Assembly (NCBI GenBank): GCA_024400835.1
Contig: JAKSMC010000030.1
Span: forward strand, 1-41,387
DNA: 41,387 nt
From: Bacteroidales bacterium
Lineage (GTDB): Bacteria > Bacteroidota > Bacteroidia > Bacteroidales > WCHB1-69
Direction of reading: 5' to 3'
The position numbers were made by a program, and so were the translations under genes. A model generated the notes under the pieces. It had not been told where the DNA came from and did no database searches. It saw only the letters and a list, made by a program, of their open reading frames with translations. This document shows, piece after piece, positions 10,601-19,300 of the stretch. Numbering within the stretch: position 1 is the first letter of the stretch; every line of letters begins with the position of its first letter.

Positions 10601-12388
10601 TTAGTCTAACTTCAGAACGGCGAGGAAGGCTGACTGCGGCACTTCCACGTTACCGATTTGGCGCATACGCTTCTTACCGCGCTTCTGTTTTTCCAGCAGC
10701 TTACGCTTACGCGTGATATCGCCGCCGTAGCACTTGGCGGTCACATCCTTGCGGACGGCCTTCACCGTCTCGCGGGCAATGATCTTGGACCCGATGGCGG
10801 CCTGGATGGCGATTTCAAACTGCTGACGCGGAATCAACTCCTTGAGTTTTTCACAAATACGACGGCCGAAAGCGTAGGCGTTGTCCGCATGAATCAAGGC
10901 AGACAAGGCATCCACGGAATCGCCATTGAGCAGAATGTCCAACTTGACCAATTTGGCCGGCTTGAAATCGGTGATATGATAGTCAAAGGAAGCATACCCT
11001 TTGGAGATGCTCTTGAGTTTGTCGTAAAAATCGAAAACGATCTCACCTAACGGCATATCGAAGGTGAGTTCTACACGGTTGGCGGCCACGTACTGTTGAT
11101 TGACGAGGATGCCGCGCTTGTCGATGCAGAGCTTCATAATGGAACCGATGTAGTCGTCCTTGGTAATGATTTGTGCGCGGATATAGGGTTCTTCCACGTG
11201 GTCGATTTCCGTAGGCTCAGGCATTCCCGAAGGGTTATAAACGTCAATCCACTGCTTTTTAGTAGTCTGGACCTTGTAAGAGACGTTCGGCACCGTGGCA
11301 ATGACATCCTGGTCGAACTCACGGTCAAGGCGTTCCTCTACGATTTCCATATGCAGCAGTCCGAGGAAGCCGCAGCGGAAACCGAAACCCAAAGCAGCAG
11401 AAGACTCGGGCTCAAAGGTCAGGGACGCATCATTGAGCTGGAGTTTCTCCAGAGAAGCGCGCAGGTCTTCGTATTGGTCGGCATCCGTAGGATAGATGCC
11501 TGCAAACAGCATCGGTTTCACCTCTTGGAAACCTTCGATGGCAGTATCACATGGGCGGGCCACGTGCGTGATGGTATCACCGACCTTCACCTCCGTGGAG
11601 GTCTTGATACCGGTAATCAGATAGCCCACGTCGCCTGCCGACAAAGTCTGCTTGGGCACGCGGTCCATCTTCAGCACACCGATTTCATCAGCGTCATACT
11701 CGTGCTTCGTAGATACGAACTTGACCATATCGTGCACATTTACCGTGCCGTTGAAGATACGGAAGTAAGCGATGATGCCGCGGAATGAATTGAACACAGA
11801 GTCGAAAATGAGAGCTTGGAGCGGTGCTTCGGGGTCGCCTTTCGGAGCCGGGATCTTTTCTATAATGGCTTCGAGGATCTGTTCAACGCCTTGGCCGGTC
11901 TTGCCGGAAGCCTCGATAATGTCGGACTCATCGCAGCCAATAAGGTCGATAATCTGGTCCTTCACCTCGAGCGGCATAGCGGCGGGCATATCCATCTTGT
12001 TCAGGACAGGGATGATCTCGAGGTCGTTATCAATGGCCTGGTAGAGATTGGAAATCGTCTGAGCCTGCACGCCCTGGGTGGCGTCAACCAACAGGAGTGC
12101 GCCCTCGCAAGCCGCAATGGAGCGGGACACCTCATAGGAAAAGTCCACGTGACCCGGAGTGTCGATAAGGTTCAGGATATACTTTTCACCCTTGTAGTTG
12201 TACTCCATTTGGATGGCGTGGCTCTTGATGGTAATGCCGCGTTCGCGTTCAAGATCCATATCATCAAGCACCTGATTTTGGAAATCACGGTCGTTGACGG
12301 TTTTGGTATATTGGAGTAGGCGGTCGGCCAACGTGCTCTTGCCGTGGTCGATGTGTGCTATAATACAGAAATTTCTAATATTTTTCAT
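10601..12388 (-). CDS. lepA: Elongation factor 4 (LepA), back-translocating GTPase
   Basis: At 595 residues this is full length for LepA, the ribosome-associated translational GTPase. Residues 1-20 contain the G1 loop ([13 protein letters not shown]), followed by the switch region with RGITIKS, the DTPGHVDF G3 motif and the NKMD G4 motif. The C-terminus has the LepA-specific domain ([19 protein letters not shown]), which separates it from EF-G and TypA. It has its own upstream -7 box at 12396-12403 and is divergent from the rplC block. The nuclease gene follows on the same strand. The ATG at 12388 gives the conserved [16 protein letters not shown] start. Confidence 0.98.
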   Translation of the reverse strand: MKNIRNFCIIAHIDHGKSTLADRLLQYTKTVNDRDFQNQVLDDMDLERERGITIKSHAIQMEYNYKGEKYILNLIDTPGHVDFSYEVSRSIAACEGALLLVDATQGVQAQTISNLYQAIDNDLEIIPVLNKMDMPAAMPLEVKDQIIDLIGCDESDIIEASGKTGQGVEQILEAIIEKIPAPKGDPEAPLQALIFDSVFNSFRGIIAYFRIFNGTVNVHDMVKFVSTKHEYDADEIGVLKMDRVPKQTLSAGDVGYLITGIKTSTEVKVGDTITHVARPCDTAIEGFQEVKPMLFAGIYPTDADQYEDLRASLEKLQLNDASLTFEPESSAALGFGFRCGFLGLLHMEIVEERLDREFDQDVIATVPNVSYKVQTTKKQWIDVYNPSGMPEPTEIDHVEEPYIRAQIITKDDYIGSIMKLCIDKRGILVNQQYVAANRVELTFDMPLGEIVFDFYDKLKSISKGYASFDYHITDFKPAKLVKLDILLNGDSVDALSALIHADNAYAFGRRICEKLKELIPRQQFEIAIQAAIGSKIIARETVKAVRKDVTAKCYGGDITRKRKLLEKQKRGKKRMRQIGNVEVPQSAFLAVLKLD

Positions 12389-12395
12389 AAGGGCG

Positions 12396-12403
12396 CAAAA
12401 ATA
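12396..12403 (-). promoter_or_regulatory. Putative lepA promoter, -7 box
   Basis: On the minus strand this reads TATTTTTG, matching the Bacteroidota -7 consensus TAnnTTTG, only 8 bases before the lepA ATG. No good -33 element is visible. The 5' leader would be almost absent. Confidence 0.45.
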
Positions 12404-12404
12404 C

Positions 12405-12540
12405 GAAAAAACATTGAACTTTGACTATTGACATTGACTTTTTGCCGTTGGCCGTTAGGCATTAGCCATTAGCATTTGAAGTATCCCCCCTACTTCTCTA
12501 CCTTTCTACTTCTCACCTCTCACCTTTACCATTGACTAAT
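12405..12540. repeat. Degenerate short tandem repeats in the lepA/rplC spacer
   Basis: This non-coding stretch consists of drifting 6-8 base units (TTGAC/ATTGAC, GCCGTTGGCCGTTAGGC, CATTAGCCATTAGC, then CTTCTC/CTCACC runs). No ORF or RNA gene is recognisable. Similar low-complexity spacers occur elsewhere in the window. Confidence 0.6.
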
Positions 12541-12605
12541 AACATCATTCCGTTAGCAACTAAAAATAAATATTTTTGACAGAGCGTGTTATATTGAAAA
12601 AAATG

Positions 12606-12613
12606 TATATTTG
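12606..12613 (+). promoter_or_regulatory. Putative promoter of the rplC operon, -7 box
   Basis: TATATTTG fits TAnnTTTG exactly. A TTTG at 12575-12578 lies upstream, but the 27-base spacing is longer than usual, so the -33 assignment is weak. Transcription would start near 12620, leaving a leader of about 115 bases before rplC. Confidence 0.6.
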
Positions 12614-12625
12614 CAGGCTCATTAA

Positions 12626-12690
12626 AATAAACCGCAAAGGGACAATAACGCCTTCTGTGTCAGTGTGTTATTATCAACGAATGGTTTATT
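12626..12690 (+). promoter_or_regulatory. Structured leader upstream of rplC, candidate ribosomal-protein autoregulatory element
   Basis: Two nested helices are visible between the predicted transcription start and rplC. The outer stem AATAAACC (12626-12633) pairs perfectly with GGTTTATT (12683-12690). The inner stem GACAATAAC (12641-12649) pairs with GTTATTATC (12667-12675) with one mismatch. Ribosomal protein operons are commonly controlled by leader RNAs that mimic rRNA; that this one binds L4, L3 or another product is inference. I do not recognise it as a named RNA family. Confidence 0.5.
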
Positions 12691-12734
12691 GAAAATGCAT
12701 AAACAAATCAAAAAATTAACAAACCAACTAAAAA

Positions 12735-13364
12735 ATGTCTGGATTAATAGGAAAAAAAATTGGTATGACTAGCATCTACGATGCCTCCGGCAAAATCGTG
12801 CCGTGCACAGTGATAGAGGCTGGTCCTTGCGTGGTAACGCAAGTCAAGACCGTTGAAAAAGACGGTTACAGTGCAATCCAATTGGGTTACGACGAAAAGA
12901 AAGAAAAGAACACGACGAAACCTTTGAAAGGTCATTTCGCAAAGGCCGGCACAACGCCGAAGAAAATCGTCCGTGAGTTCTCCCGTTTCGAAGAAGGTTC
13001 CAAGAAGAGCTTCGGCGAAGTATTGGACGTCACAGTATTCGAAGAAGGCGAATTCGTGGATATCAGCGGCACCTCCAAAGGTAAGGGATTCCAGGGCGTT
13101 GTGAAACGTCACGGATTCGGCGGTGTAGGCGACGCCACACACGGCCAGCACAACCGTTTGAGAGCTCCCGGTTCAATGGGTGCATCCTCCTACCCTTCCC
13201 GCGTATTCAAGGGAATGCGTATGGCAGGCCAAATGGGCAATGTGAAGGTTAAAGTCACCAACCTCCAGATCCTCAAGATCGTCAAAGAAAAGAATTTATT
13301 AGTAGTTAAAGGTTCTGTTCCCGGAGCCAATGGATCTTATTTAAAAATTGAAAGATGGAGTTAA
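12735..13364 (+). CDS. rplC: 50S ribosomal protein L3
   Basis: This 209-residue protein starts [19 protein letters not shown], the conserved L3 opening, and carries the [12 protein letters not shown] and [23 protein letters not shown] segments that reach the peptidyl-transferase region. L3 is an early-assembling 23S rRNA binding protein. Here it is the first gene of its operon. In most bacteria, including typical Bacteroidota, rpsJ (S10) comes directly before it, but here the upstream neighbour is divergent lepA. The stop overlaps the rplD start by 10 bases, implying translational coupling. No Shine-Dalgarno sequence is present, but an A-rich stretch precedes the ATG. Confidence 0.98.
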   Translation: MSGLIGKKIGMTSIYDASGKIVPCTVIEAGPCVVTQVKTVEKDGYSAIQLGYDEKKEKNTTKPLKGHFAKAGTTPKKIVREFSRFEEGSKKSFGEVLDVTVFEEGEFVDISGTSKGKGFQGVVKRHGFGGVGDATHGQHNRLRAPGSMGASSYPSRVFKGMRMAGQMGNVKVKVTNLQILKIVKEKNLLVVKGSVPGANGSYLKIERWS

Positions 13365-13984
13365 CAGTATATAAAATAGACGGCAGTGCAACTGCAAGAA
13401 CGGTTACCCTGAATGATCAGATCTTCAACGTGGAACCCAACGATCACGCCATCTGGCTTGACGTTAAACAATATTTAGCCAACCAAAGACAAGGCACACA
13501 CGATACACTGGAACGCTCCACCGTATCTGGTAGTACCCGCAAGCTGAAACGCCAGAAAGGTACTGGCGGCGCACGTGCAGGTTCCATCAAGAGCCCGACA
13601 ATCCGCGGCGGTGCCACTGTGTTCGGTCCTCATCCTAGAGACTATCACTTCAAGCTGAACAAGAAAGTGAAGAGACTCGCACGTTTCTCCGCATTCACCT
13701 ACAAACAGCAAGAAGGCAAGATCACAGTAGTCGAAGACTTCACATTCGACGCACCGAAGACCAAGGCTTACAAAGAGATCATCAAGAGCCTCAACCTCGA
13801 AGGCCAGAAAACTCTTCTTCTCACTCCCGCAGCTGACAAGAACGTTTTCCTTTCCGCACGCAACTTGCAACGCACACGCGTAATGCGCGCCAGCGAAGCT
13901 AACACCTACCACGTGCTCAACGCAGGCCACCTCATCCTCTGCGAAAACAGCCTTCCCGAATTGGAAAAAATGTTAGGCGAATAA
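13355..13984 (+). CDS. rplD: 50S ribosomal protein L4
   Basis: This 209-residue L4 contains the diagnostic loop [33 protein letters not shown], cited here only by its ends (about residues 64-96). The loop extends into the exit tunnel. [18 protein letters not shown] near the end is the usual C-terminal L4 segment. The ATG at 13355 lies inside the last codons of rplC. In some bacteria L4 also represses its own operon by binding the leader RNA, which makes it the leading candidate ligand for the structured leader at 12626-12690; that link is inference. Confidence 0.98.
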   Translation: MELTVYKIDGSATARTVTLNDQIFNVEPNDHAIWLDVKQYLANQRQGTHDTLERSTVSGSTRKLKRQKGTGGARAGSIKSPTIRGGATVFGPHPRDYHFKLNKKVKRLARFSAFTYKQQEGKITVVEDFTFDAPKTKAYKEIIKSLNLEGQKTLLLTPAADKNVFLSARNLQRTRVMRASEANTYHVLNAGHLILCENSLPELEKMLGE

Positions 13985-14006
13985 TTAACCTTTAAAAGAA
14001 AAAACA

Positions 14007-14297
14007 ATGAGTATCATTATAAAACCCATCATCAGCGAAAAAATGACGCAGACGGCTGAAAAATACAACCGCTACGGTTTCATGGTGACCCGCGAGGCTA
14101 CCAAACCCGAAATCAAACGCGAAGTAGAAGCCGTTTATGGTGTTAAAGTAGTCCGCGTAAATACATTGATCCAACGCGGTAAAGTCTCGAACCGTAATAC
14201 TAAGGCTGGCGTCATCACAGGTCAAAAGAACAACTTCAAAAAGGCCTTCGTGTTCGTAGACAAGGATCAAAAAATTGATTTTTACAGTAATATTTAA
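14007..14297 (+). CDS. rplW: 50S ribosomal protein L23
   Basis: This 96-residue protein begins [14 protein letters not shown], the conserved L23 start, with [21 protein letters not shown] in the middle. L23 sits at the polypeptide exit and is the docking site for trigger factor and the signal recognition particle. It follows rplD after 22 bases and precedes rplB by 5 bases, so all are in one operon. Length and order are normal for bacteria. Confidence 0.98.
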   Translation: MSIIIKPIISEKMTQTAEKYNRYGFMVTREATKPEIKREVEAVYGVKVVRVNTLIQRGKVSNRNTKAGVITGQKNNFKKAFVFVDKDQKIDFYSNI

Positions 14298-14302
14298 AAA
14301 CA

Positions 14303-15127
14303 ATGGCACTTAAAAAGTACAAACCAGTAACGCCGGGTCAGCGCTTCAAAGTAATCAGCGCATACGATGACATTACCACCAACATCCCTGAAAAGAGTTT
14401 GTTGTGTCCGAAACATAGGACAGGCGGAAGAAACAACAGTGGTAAAATGACGGTACGCTACCGCGGTGGCGGTCACAAACAAATGTACCGTATGATTGAC
14501 TTCAAGAGAGAAAAAGACGGCATCCCCGCAACTGTTAAAACTATCGAATACGATCCGAACCGTACAGCTCGCATCGCTTTGTTGTTCTACGCAGACGGTG
14601 AGAAACGTTATATCGTTGCCCCTCACGGCCTTAAGGTCGGCCAGGTTATCGTCAGCGGCGCTGGCGTTTCCCCGGACCTCGGCAACACCCTCCCTATCGG
14701 TGAAATTCCTTTCGGCTCTATCATTCACAACATCGAAATGCGCCCCGGCCAAGGTGCTAAAATCGCTCGCTCCGCCGGTTCCTACGCACAACTCATGTCC
14801 CGTGAAGGTAAATACGCCGTTATCAAACTGCCTTCTGGCGAAACACGTATGATCCTCTGCGCTTGCAAAGCTACCATCGGTATCGTTTCCAATGGCGACC
14901 ACAGCCTCGAAGTTTCCGGTAAAGCCGGTAGAAGCCGCTGGTTAGGACGCCGTCCTCGCAACCGTGGTGTCGTTATGAACCCGCACGATCACCCAATGGG
15001 TGGTGGTGAAGGCCGTCAATCAGGTGGTCATCCTCGTTCCCGTCGTGGTATTCCTTCTAAGGGCTACAAGACAAGACATCCTAAGAAGAATTCTACGCAG
15101 TATATCATCGAAAGAAGAAAGAAATAA
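14303..15127 (+). CDS. rplB: 50S ribosomal protein L2
   Basis: At 274 residues this is a full-length L2, needed for subunit association and peptidyl transfer. The C-terminus contains [17 protein letters not shown] with the conserved functional histidine region, followed by a basic tail ([19 protein letters not shown]). The N-terminal RNA-binding OB fold includes [19 protein letters not shown]. It starts 5 bases after the rplW stop, and rpsS follows after 20 bases. Confidence 0.98.
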   Translation: MALKKYKPVTPGQRFKVISAYDDITTNIPEKSLLCPKHRTGGRNNSGKMTVRYRGGGHKQMYRMIDFKREKDGIPATVKTIEYDPNRTARIALLFYADGEKRYIVAPHGLKVGQVIVSGAGVSPDLGNTLPIGEIPFGSIIHNIEMRPGQGAKIARSAGSYAQLMSREGKYAVIKLPSGETRMILCACKATIGIVSNGDHSLEVSGKAGRSRWLGRRPRNRGVVMNPHDHPMGGGEGRQSGGHPRSRRGIPSKGYKTRHPKKNSTQYIIERRKK

Positions 15128-15147
15128 TCTTAAAATAGCATAATATT

Positions 15148-15426
15148 ATGAGTCGTTCATTAAAAAAAGGTCCATATATACACTACAAATTGGAACAACG
15201 CGTAATCGCTGCTCAAGAATCAGGTAAGAAATCCACTATCAAAACCTGGTCCCGCTCTTCTATGATCTCTCCGGACTTCGTAGGCCTTACCATCGCTGTT
15301 CACAATGGTAACAAATTCATCCCCGTATATGTAACCGAAAACATGGTCGGTCACAAACTCGGTGAATTCGCTCCCACTCGTATATTCCGCGGCCACGCAG
15401 GTCAAAAAGACAAAGGTTCCAAATAG
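15148..15426 (+). CDS. rpsS: 30S ribosomal protein S19
   Basis: This 92-residue S19 begins [11 protein letters not shown] and contains [23 protein letters not shown] and [17 protein letters not shown], all typical. S19 binds the head of the small subunit with S13. It is the last gene of this block: a strong intrinsic terminator begins 55 bases after its stop. In the canonical S10 operon rplV, rpsC, rplP, rpmC and rpsQ would follow; none is present here, so the operon is cut after S19. Confidence 0.98.
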   Translation: MSRSLKKGPYIHYKLEQRVIAAQESGKKSTIKTWSRSSMISPDFVGLTIAVHNGNKFIPVYVTENMVGHKLGEFAPTRIFRGHAGQKDKGSK

Positions 15427-15481
15427 TTTGTCTTCACCACTGATTATTCCCTTCCTTCGATATTCATTTATCACTCTATAC

Positions 15482-15514
15482 AAAAAGCCTCTCCTTCCCG
15501 GAGGGGCTTTTTTT
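15482..15514 (+). terminator. Rho-independent terminator of the rplC-rpsS operon
   Basis: A GC-rich stem, GCCTCTCC (15487-15494) with GGAGGGGC (15500-15507), has one G-T wobble and a TTCCC loop. It is flanked by A5 and followed by a run of T (15508-15514). It lies 55 bases downstream of rpsS. Confidence 0.93.
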
Positions 15515-15557
15515 AGGGAACTATATTCATGTTGACCCGATACATTTTGGTTTTATT

Positions 15558-15748
15558 ATGATTTGGGCGGCCCGGCACCACCGACCCGCAATCCAACGCG
15601 GTGCCGTCGCGCTTTTTGCCCTAACTTGCTGCCCACCCACATGCGCCGTCAGGCGCAAATTCGTTTCAGATTTGCAAAGATTTGCTTCCATATAAAACAC
15701 ACCCGTTCCCCACCCGCACGCAAGTAAATGTGCTCCAATCGCTGCCGC
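15558..15748 (+). repeat. Intergenic repeat, copy 1 (left of the FMN riboswitch locus)
   Basis: The left block begins with ATGATTTGGGCGGCCCGGCA, exactly as at 19553. It continues through a hairpin (CGGCAC...GTGCCG) and GTCGCGCTTT. The right block at 15724-15748 is 25 bases identical to 19673-19697. Between the blocks this copy is about 46 bases longer and contains another hairpin (GCGCC GTCA GGCGC). I see no ORF in it. It appears to be a structured dispersed repeat. Confidence 0.8.
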
Positions 15749-15846
15749 GGTGCTTCGGCGCAAGGCATCGGCATAGGCGGCGACAGCAAGTACTTGCTTC
15801 GGCGCAAGTTACCCCGCGCCGCCACTTCCGCACTGCGCAGTTCCTC

Positions 15847-15938
15847 CCCCAGGTGGCGACCTCCACTGCCGTTACGGTCTGACCTGGGGTTACAGAGATT
15901 CAACCCCTCCGGGGTTGCTGAAGGTACGGCTGCGCCGT
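15847..15938 (+). repeat. Cluster of overlapping GC-rich inverted repeats
   Basis: CCCCAGGT (15847-15854) pairs with ACCTGGGG (15882-15889). GGGGTT (15886-15891) can instead pair with AACCCC (15902-15907), which also pairs with GGGGTT (15911-15916) in the hairpin CAACCCC-TCC-GGGGTTG. ACGGC-TGC-GCCGT follows at 15926-15938. This resembles REP-type palindromes. It lies upstream of the predicted riboswitch promoter. The rest of 15749-16057 shows no gene. Confidence 0.65.
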
Positions 15939-16057
15939 CATATTTGATATGAATGTGGTTAAGTCGAAGGTCGTGCCTTTGCGTAACGCGCCACCTTAGA
16001 GATTTTGCCCATCAAAGATCATTCGTGTTTTTACCGGACACCAATAAAACTTTTTTG

Positions 16058-16065
16058 TATCTTTG
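16058..16065 (+). promoter_or_regulatory. Putative promoter of the FMN riboswitch-TonB receptor transcript, -7 box
   Basis: TATCTTTG matches TAnnTTTG and lies about 7 bases before the first base of the riboswitch helix P1. Transcription starting near 16071 would therefore begin with the aptamer. The -33 region is weak (a T-rich stretch at 16027-16032). Confidence 0.65.
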
Positions 16066-16071
16066 CCCCGC

Positions 16072-16193
16072 AAAACTCTTCGGGGTCGAGTGTGATTCTC
16101 AACCGGCGGTGACAGTCCGCGAACTCTATGCTATAGAGCCGATTCGGTGAAATTCCGAAACCGACGGTAAAAGTCCGGATGGTAGAAGGTTTG
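16072..16193 (+). promoter_or_regulatory. FMN riboswitch (RFN element)
   Basis: The conserved RFN blocks appear in order: CTCTTCGGGG, then ACCGGCGGTGACAGTCCGCG, a variable hairpin (CTCTATGCTATAGAG, 16124-16138), GATTCGGTGAAATTCCGAA, ACCGACGGTAAAAGTCCGG, then ATGG-AGAAG closing the P1 helix. These are the invariant segments of the FMN aptamer, which turns off downstream genes when flavin mononucleotide is plentiful. Unusually, the controlled gene is a TonB-dependent receptor rather than a rib biosynthesis gene or an inner-membrane riboflavin transporter. Confidence 0.95.
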
Positions 16194-16212
16194 CAATAGT
16201 TTTTCATATTTA

Positions 16213-16285
16213 CGTGTGACACACGCCCCCGATCTGCTTTTGTACGATACAGTACCCATATAGAAGCATTCTATCACTGCGTGGG
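16213..16285 (+). promoter_or_regulatory. Candidate expression platform of the FMN riboswitch
   Basis: Two hairpins lie between the aptamer and the start codon. CGTGTG-A-CACACG is at 16213-16225. A larger one has ATAGAA (16260-16265) paired with TTCTAT (16269-16274) and an outer stem CCCA (16255-16258) with TGGG (16282-16285). No U-tract follows, so it is not a standard terminator. The start codon is 30 bases further. The mechanism is unclear; translational control is a guess. Confidence 0.45.
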
Positions 16286-16315
16286 ACATACGACTAATTA
16301 AACTATATTATAAAT

Positions 16316-19300
16316 ATGAAAAAACTACTATTCTCCATCACACTGTTTATGCTCATCATCTGCGGTGCGAGCGCCCAAGTAACCACTTCCTCCATCGTCG
16401 GGCACATCACTTCGTCGGGCCACGCCGTTGAAGGCGTTATGGTCAAGATTACGCACGAACCTTCAGGCAGCATCACCGGCAGCTACACCAACAGCAAAGG
16501 CTGGTTCCATATCCAAAACCTGCAAGCAGGAGGACCATACTCCGTGGAATTTTCGCTCCTCGGCTATCAATCCCAAATCCACAACAACATCACCCTGCCT
16601 TTAGGCGAAACTTACACGCTCAACATCAAGCTCCAGAAAGCAAATATGGAACTTGACGAGGTAAGCATTTCCGCCACAGGCAAACCCTCTTTTGAGAATG
16701 CCGGCGGCACCATACACGTCACCACTCAGGAACTCTCCACCCTACCCTCCATCAACCGCAGCATCGAAGACGTGCTTCTCCTATCCCCATTGTCCGGCGC
16801 CGGCAACACGTTTGCGGGCACCGACGGCCGCTACAACAACATCCTTGTTGACGGTGCCTCCTTCAACAACGGCTACGGCCTATCCTCCAAACTGACCCCA
16901 GGCGGCGATAACGCCCAGCCTTTCTCCCTTGATGCCGTAGAGGCTGTACAAGTGAGCATAGTCCCCTTCGACATCCGCCATTCCCACTTCACCGGCGCCG
17001 ACGTAAACATCGTGACCCGCAGCGGTGACAACTCCTTCAGAGGCTCCGCCTACGCCTTCCTACGTCCCAAAGCCCTCAACGGCCATCTGGTCGGCGACGA
17101 ACTTGTACCCAATGCCAACAACAGCTTCTCTCAGTTGTACGGTTTCCGCTTGGGTGGCCCCCTCATCAAAAACAAACTGTTCTTCTTCGTCAGCGGCGAA
17201 TACGAACGCGCCTCCCTGCCCGGCAACGAATGGCAGCCTTCAACGGACGGCATCGCCAACCCGAGCAGAAAAATCTCCCGAACCTCCATCGAAGACCTCG
17301 AAACCGTTCACAACTACCTGATGGAACACTACGGCTATGATGCCGGCAGCTACCTCAACACCAGGAGTCTATTTAATGACAACTACAAATTTTTAGCCAA
17401 AATCAATTGGAACATCGGACAAAATCACAAAGTCGTACTCCGATACAATATGGTGCGCTCCGGCAGCGACCAACTGGTCAATGCACAGTCTGCCCCCATA
17501 CGCGCCTACTCCGACCGCAACAGCGCCAACGCCATCGCCTTCTCCAACACCAACTACAGTTTGGTTGACCTCATCCACTCCATCACGGGCGAATGGAACG
17601 CCATCTTCAGCTCCAAGGTATCCAACAAGCTCATTGCCAACTACTCCTACATCCGCAGCAAACGCAACAGTCCAAGTTCTTTGTTTCCATTCGTGGACAT
17701 CTGGCAAGATGGCGACCAATATATGAGCTTCGGATACGAGCCCTTCTCCTACGGCACCGACTTAGTGAACCACGTGGCAGAAATCACCGACAACGTGAAC
17801 ATATTCCTCGGCAAGCACACCCTCACCGCAGGCGCCTCCTTCAACTATCTCGGCTATCAGAACAATTACCGACAATATGGTTTGGGGTACTATCGGTACA
17901 ACTCGCTGGAAGATTTCTTGCAAGGCAACAACGCCAACGTCTTCGCCCTCACCTACCCTTACGATGAAGATGCCGCTATGTTCCGTCTTGACTTCGGCAT
18001 CGGCGCGGCATACCTCCAAGACGAATGGCGTCCTTCCGAGCGTTTTACCCTCAATTACGGTCTGCGCCTCGAAACGCCACTCTATTTCAACCGTCTGCAA
18101 GACAACGCAGCCATAGACGCACTGACCTTTCAAGATGGCCACCAAATGGACGTAGGCAGCTGGCCCCAATCACAGCCACAACTATCGCCCAGAATCGGCT
18201 TTCAATGGCGTATTCCTAAAGGGCAATACACGATGCAAGTGCGCGGAGGCACTGGTTTGTTCACCGGCCTCCTGCCTTTCGTGTGGATGAACGAACAGCC
18301 GTCTCTCTCCGGAATGTTGCAGAATATGGTCATATCCACACAAGGCAACATCCCTCTAATGGCCGACTATCAGACCCTTTTGCAACAATATCCCGATATT
18401 TTCCCGGACCAGGCAGCCGAGCAGGCACCCTCGAAGTTCTGCGAAGTAGATAAGCATTTCAGACTCCCGCAAATCTGGCGCAGCAACCTAGCCTTCGACC
18501 TGCACCTGCCAAAGGACTTCGTACTCACCGTAGAGGCTCTCTACTCCAAAGATGTCAACGCCGTGATGCAGCGCAATATCAACGAGGCCGACCCCACAAC
18601 GATCTTCACGGGCAGCGACCAGCGCAGTTCCTGGTGGCTAACCGACTCCACCAGCCAACGCCGCCTCGTGGGCAACTACGATGCCTACCTGATCACCAAC
18701 ACCCGCAAAGGCTACAAATACTCACTCAGCGTGCAGCTGAGCAAGAAGTTCTCCCACGGCATCTCCGCAATGGCGGCCTACACCTACAACATTTCCAAAA
18801 ACGTCACCGACAACCTCGGCACCTCCTCCAGCTCTCGTTGGAAGAACAACGTTGCCGTCAACAGCCTGAACGACGAAGAACTCGGGCATTCCGCCTACGC
18901 CGTCCCACACCTCGTGCTCGGTGCCCTGAGCTGGCGCATCGAAGAGGCCAAACACCTTGCCTTCACCATCTCCTTGATATACCGTGGCTCGGCTCAAGGT
19001 CGCTATTCCTACATCTACGCCAACGATATGAACGGTGACGGCAACGCCTCCGACCTGCTGTATATTCCCGCCAACGCCAATGATCTGCTTTTTGTACCCA
19101 CCAGCACGATGAGCACCGAAGAACAGCAAGCGGCCTTTTGGCACACAGTCGAAGCTGATCCCTATCTAAGCCGCCACAAAGGTCAGTACGCCCAGCGCAA
19201 CGGGAAAGTCGGCCCTTGGATCAGCCGCCTCGACATCCGCATCTTACAGGATCTATTCTCCAACTTCGGAACCGAGCACAGATACACGTTGCAGCTGAGT

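Noticed and set aside
12575..12613. TTTG at 12575 as a firm -33 box of the rplC promoter
   Set aside because: The spacing of 27 bases to the -7 box is longer than the usual 17-23, so only the -7 box is called.
15649..15952. Overlapping ORFs of 66-84 residues on both strands in the rpsS-riboswitch spacer
   Set aside because: They fall in the structured repeat and palindromes, have no initiation context and no similarity to known proteins.
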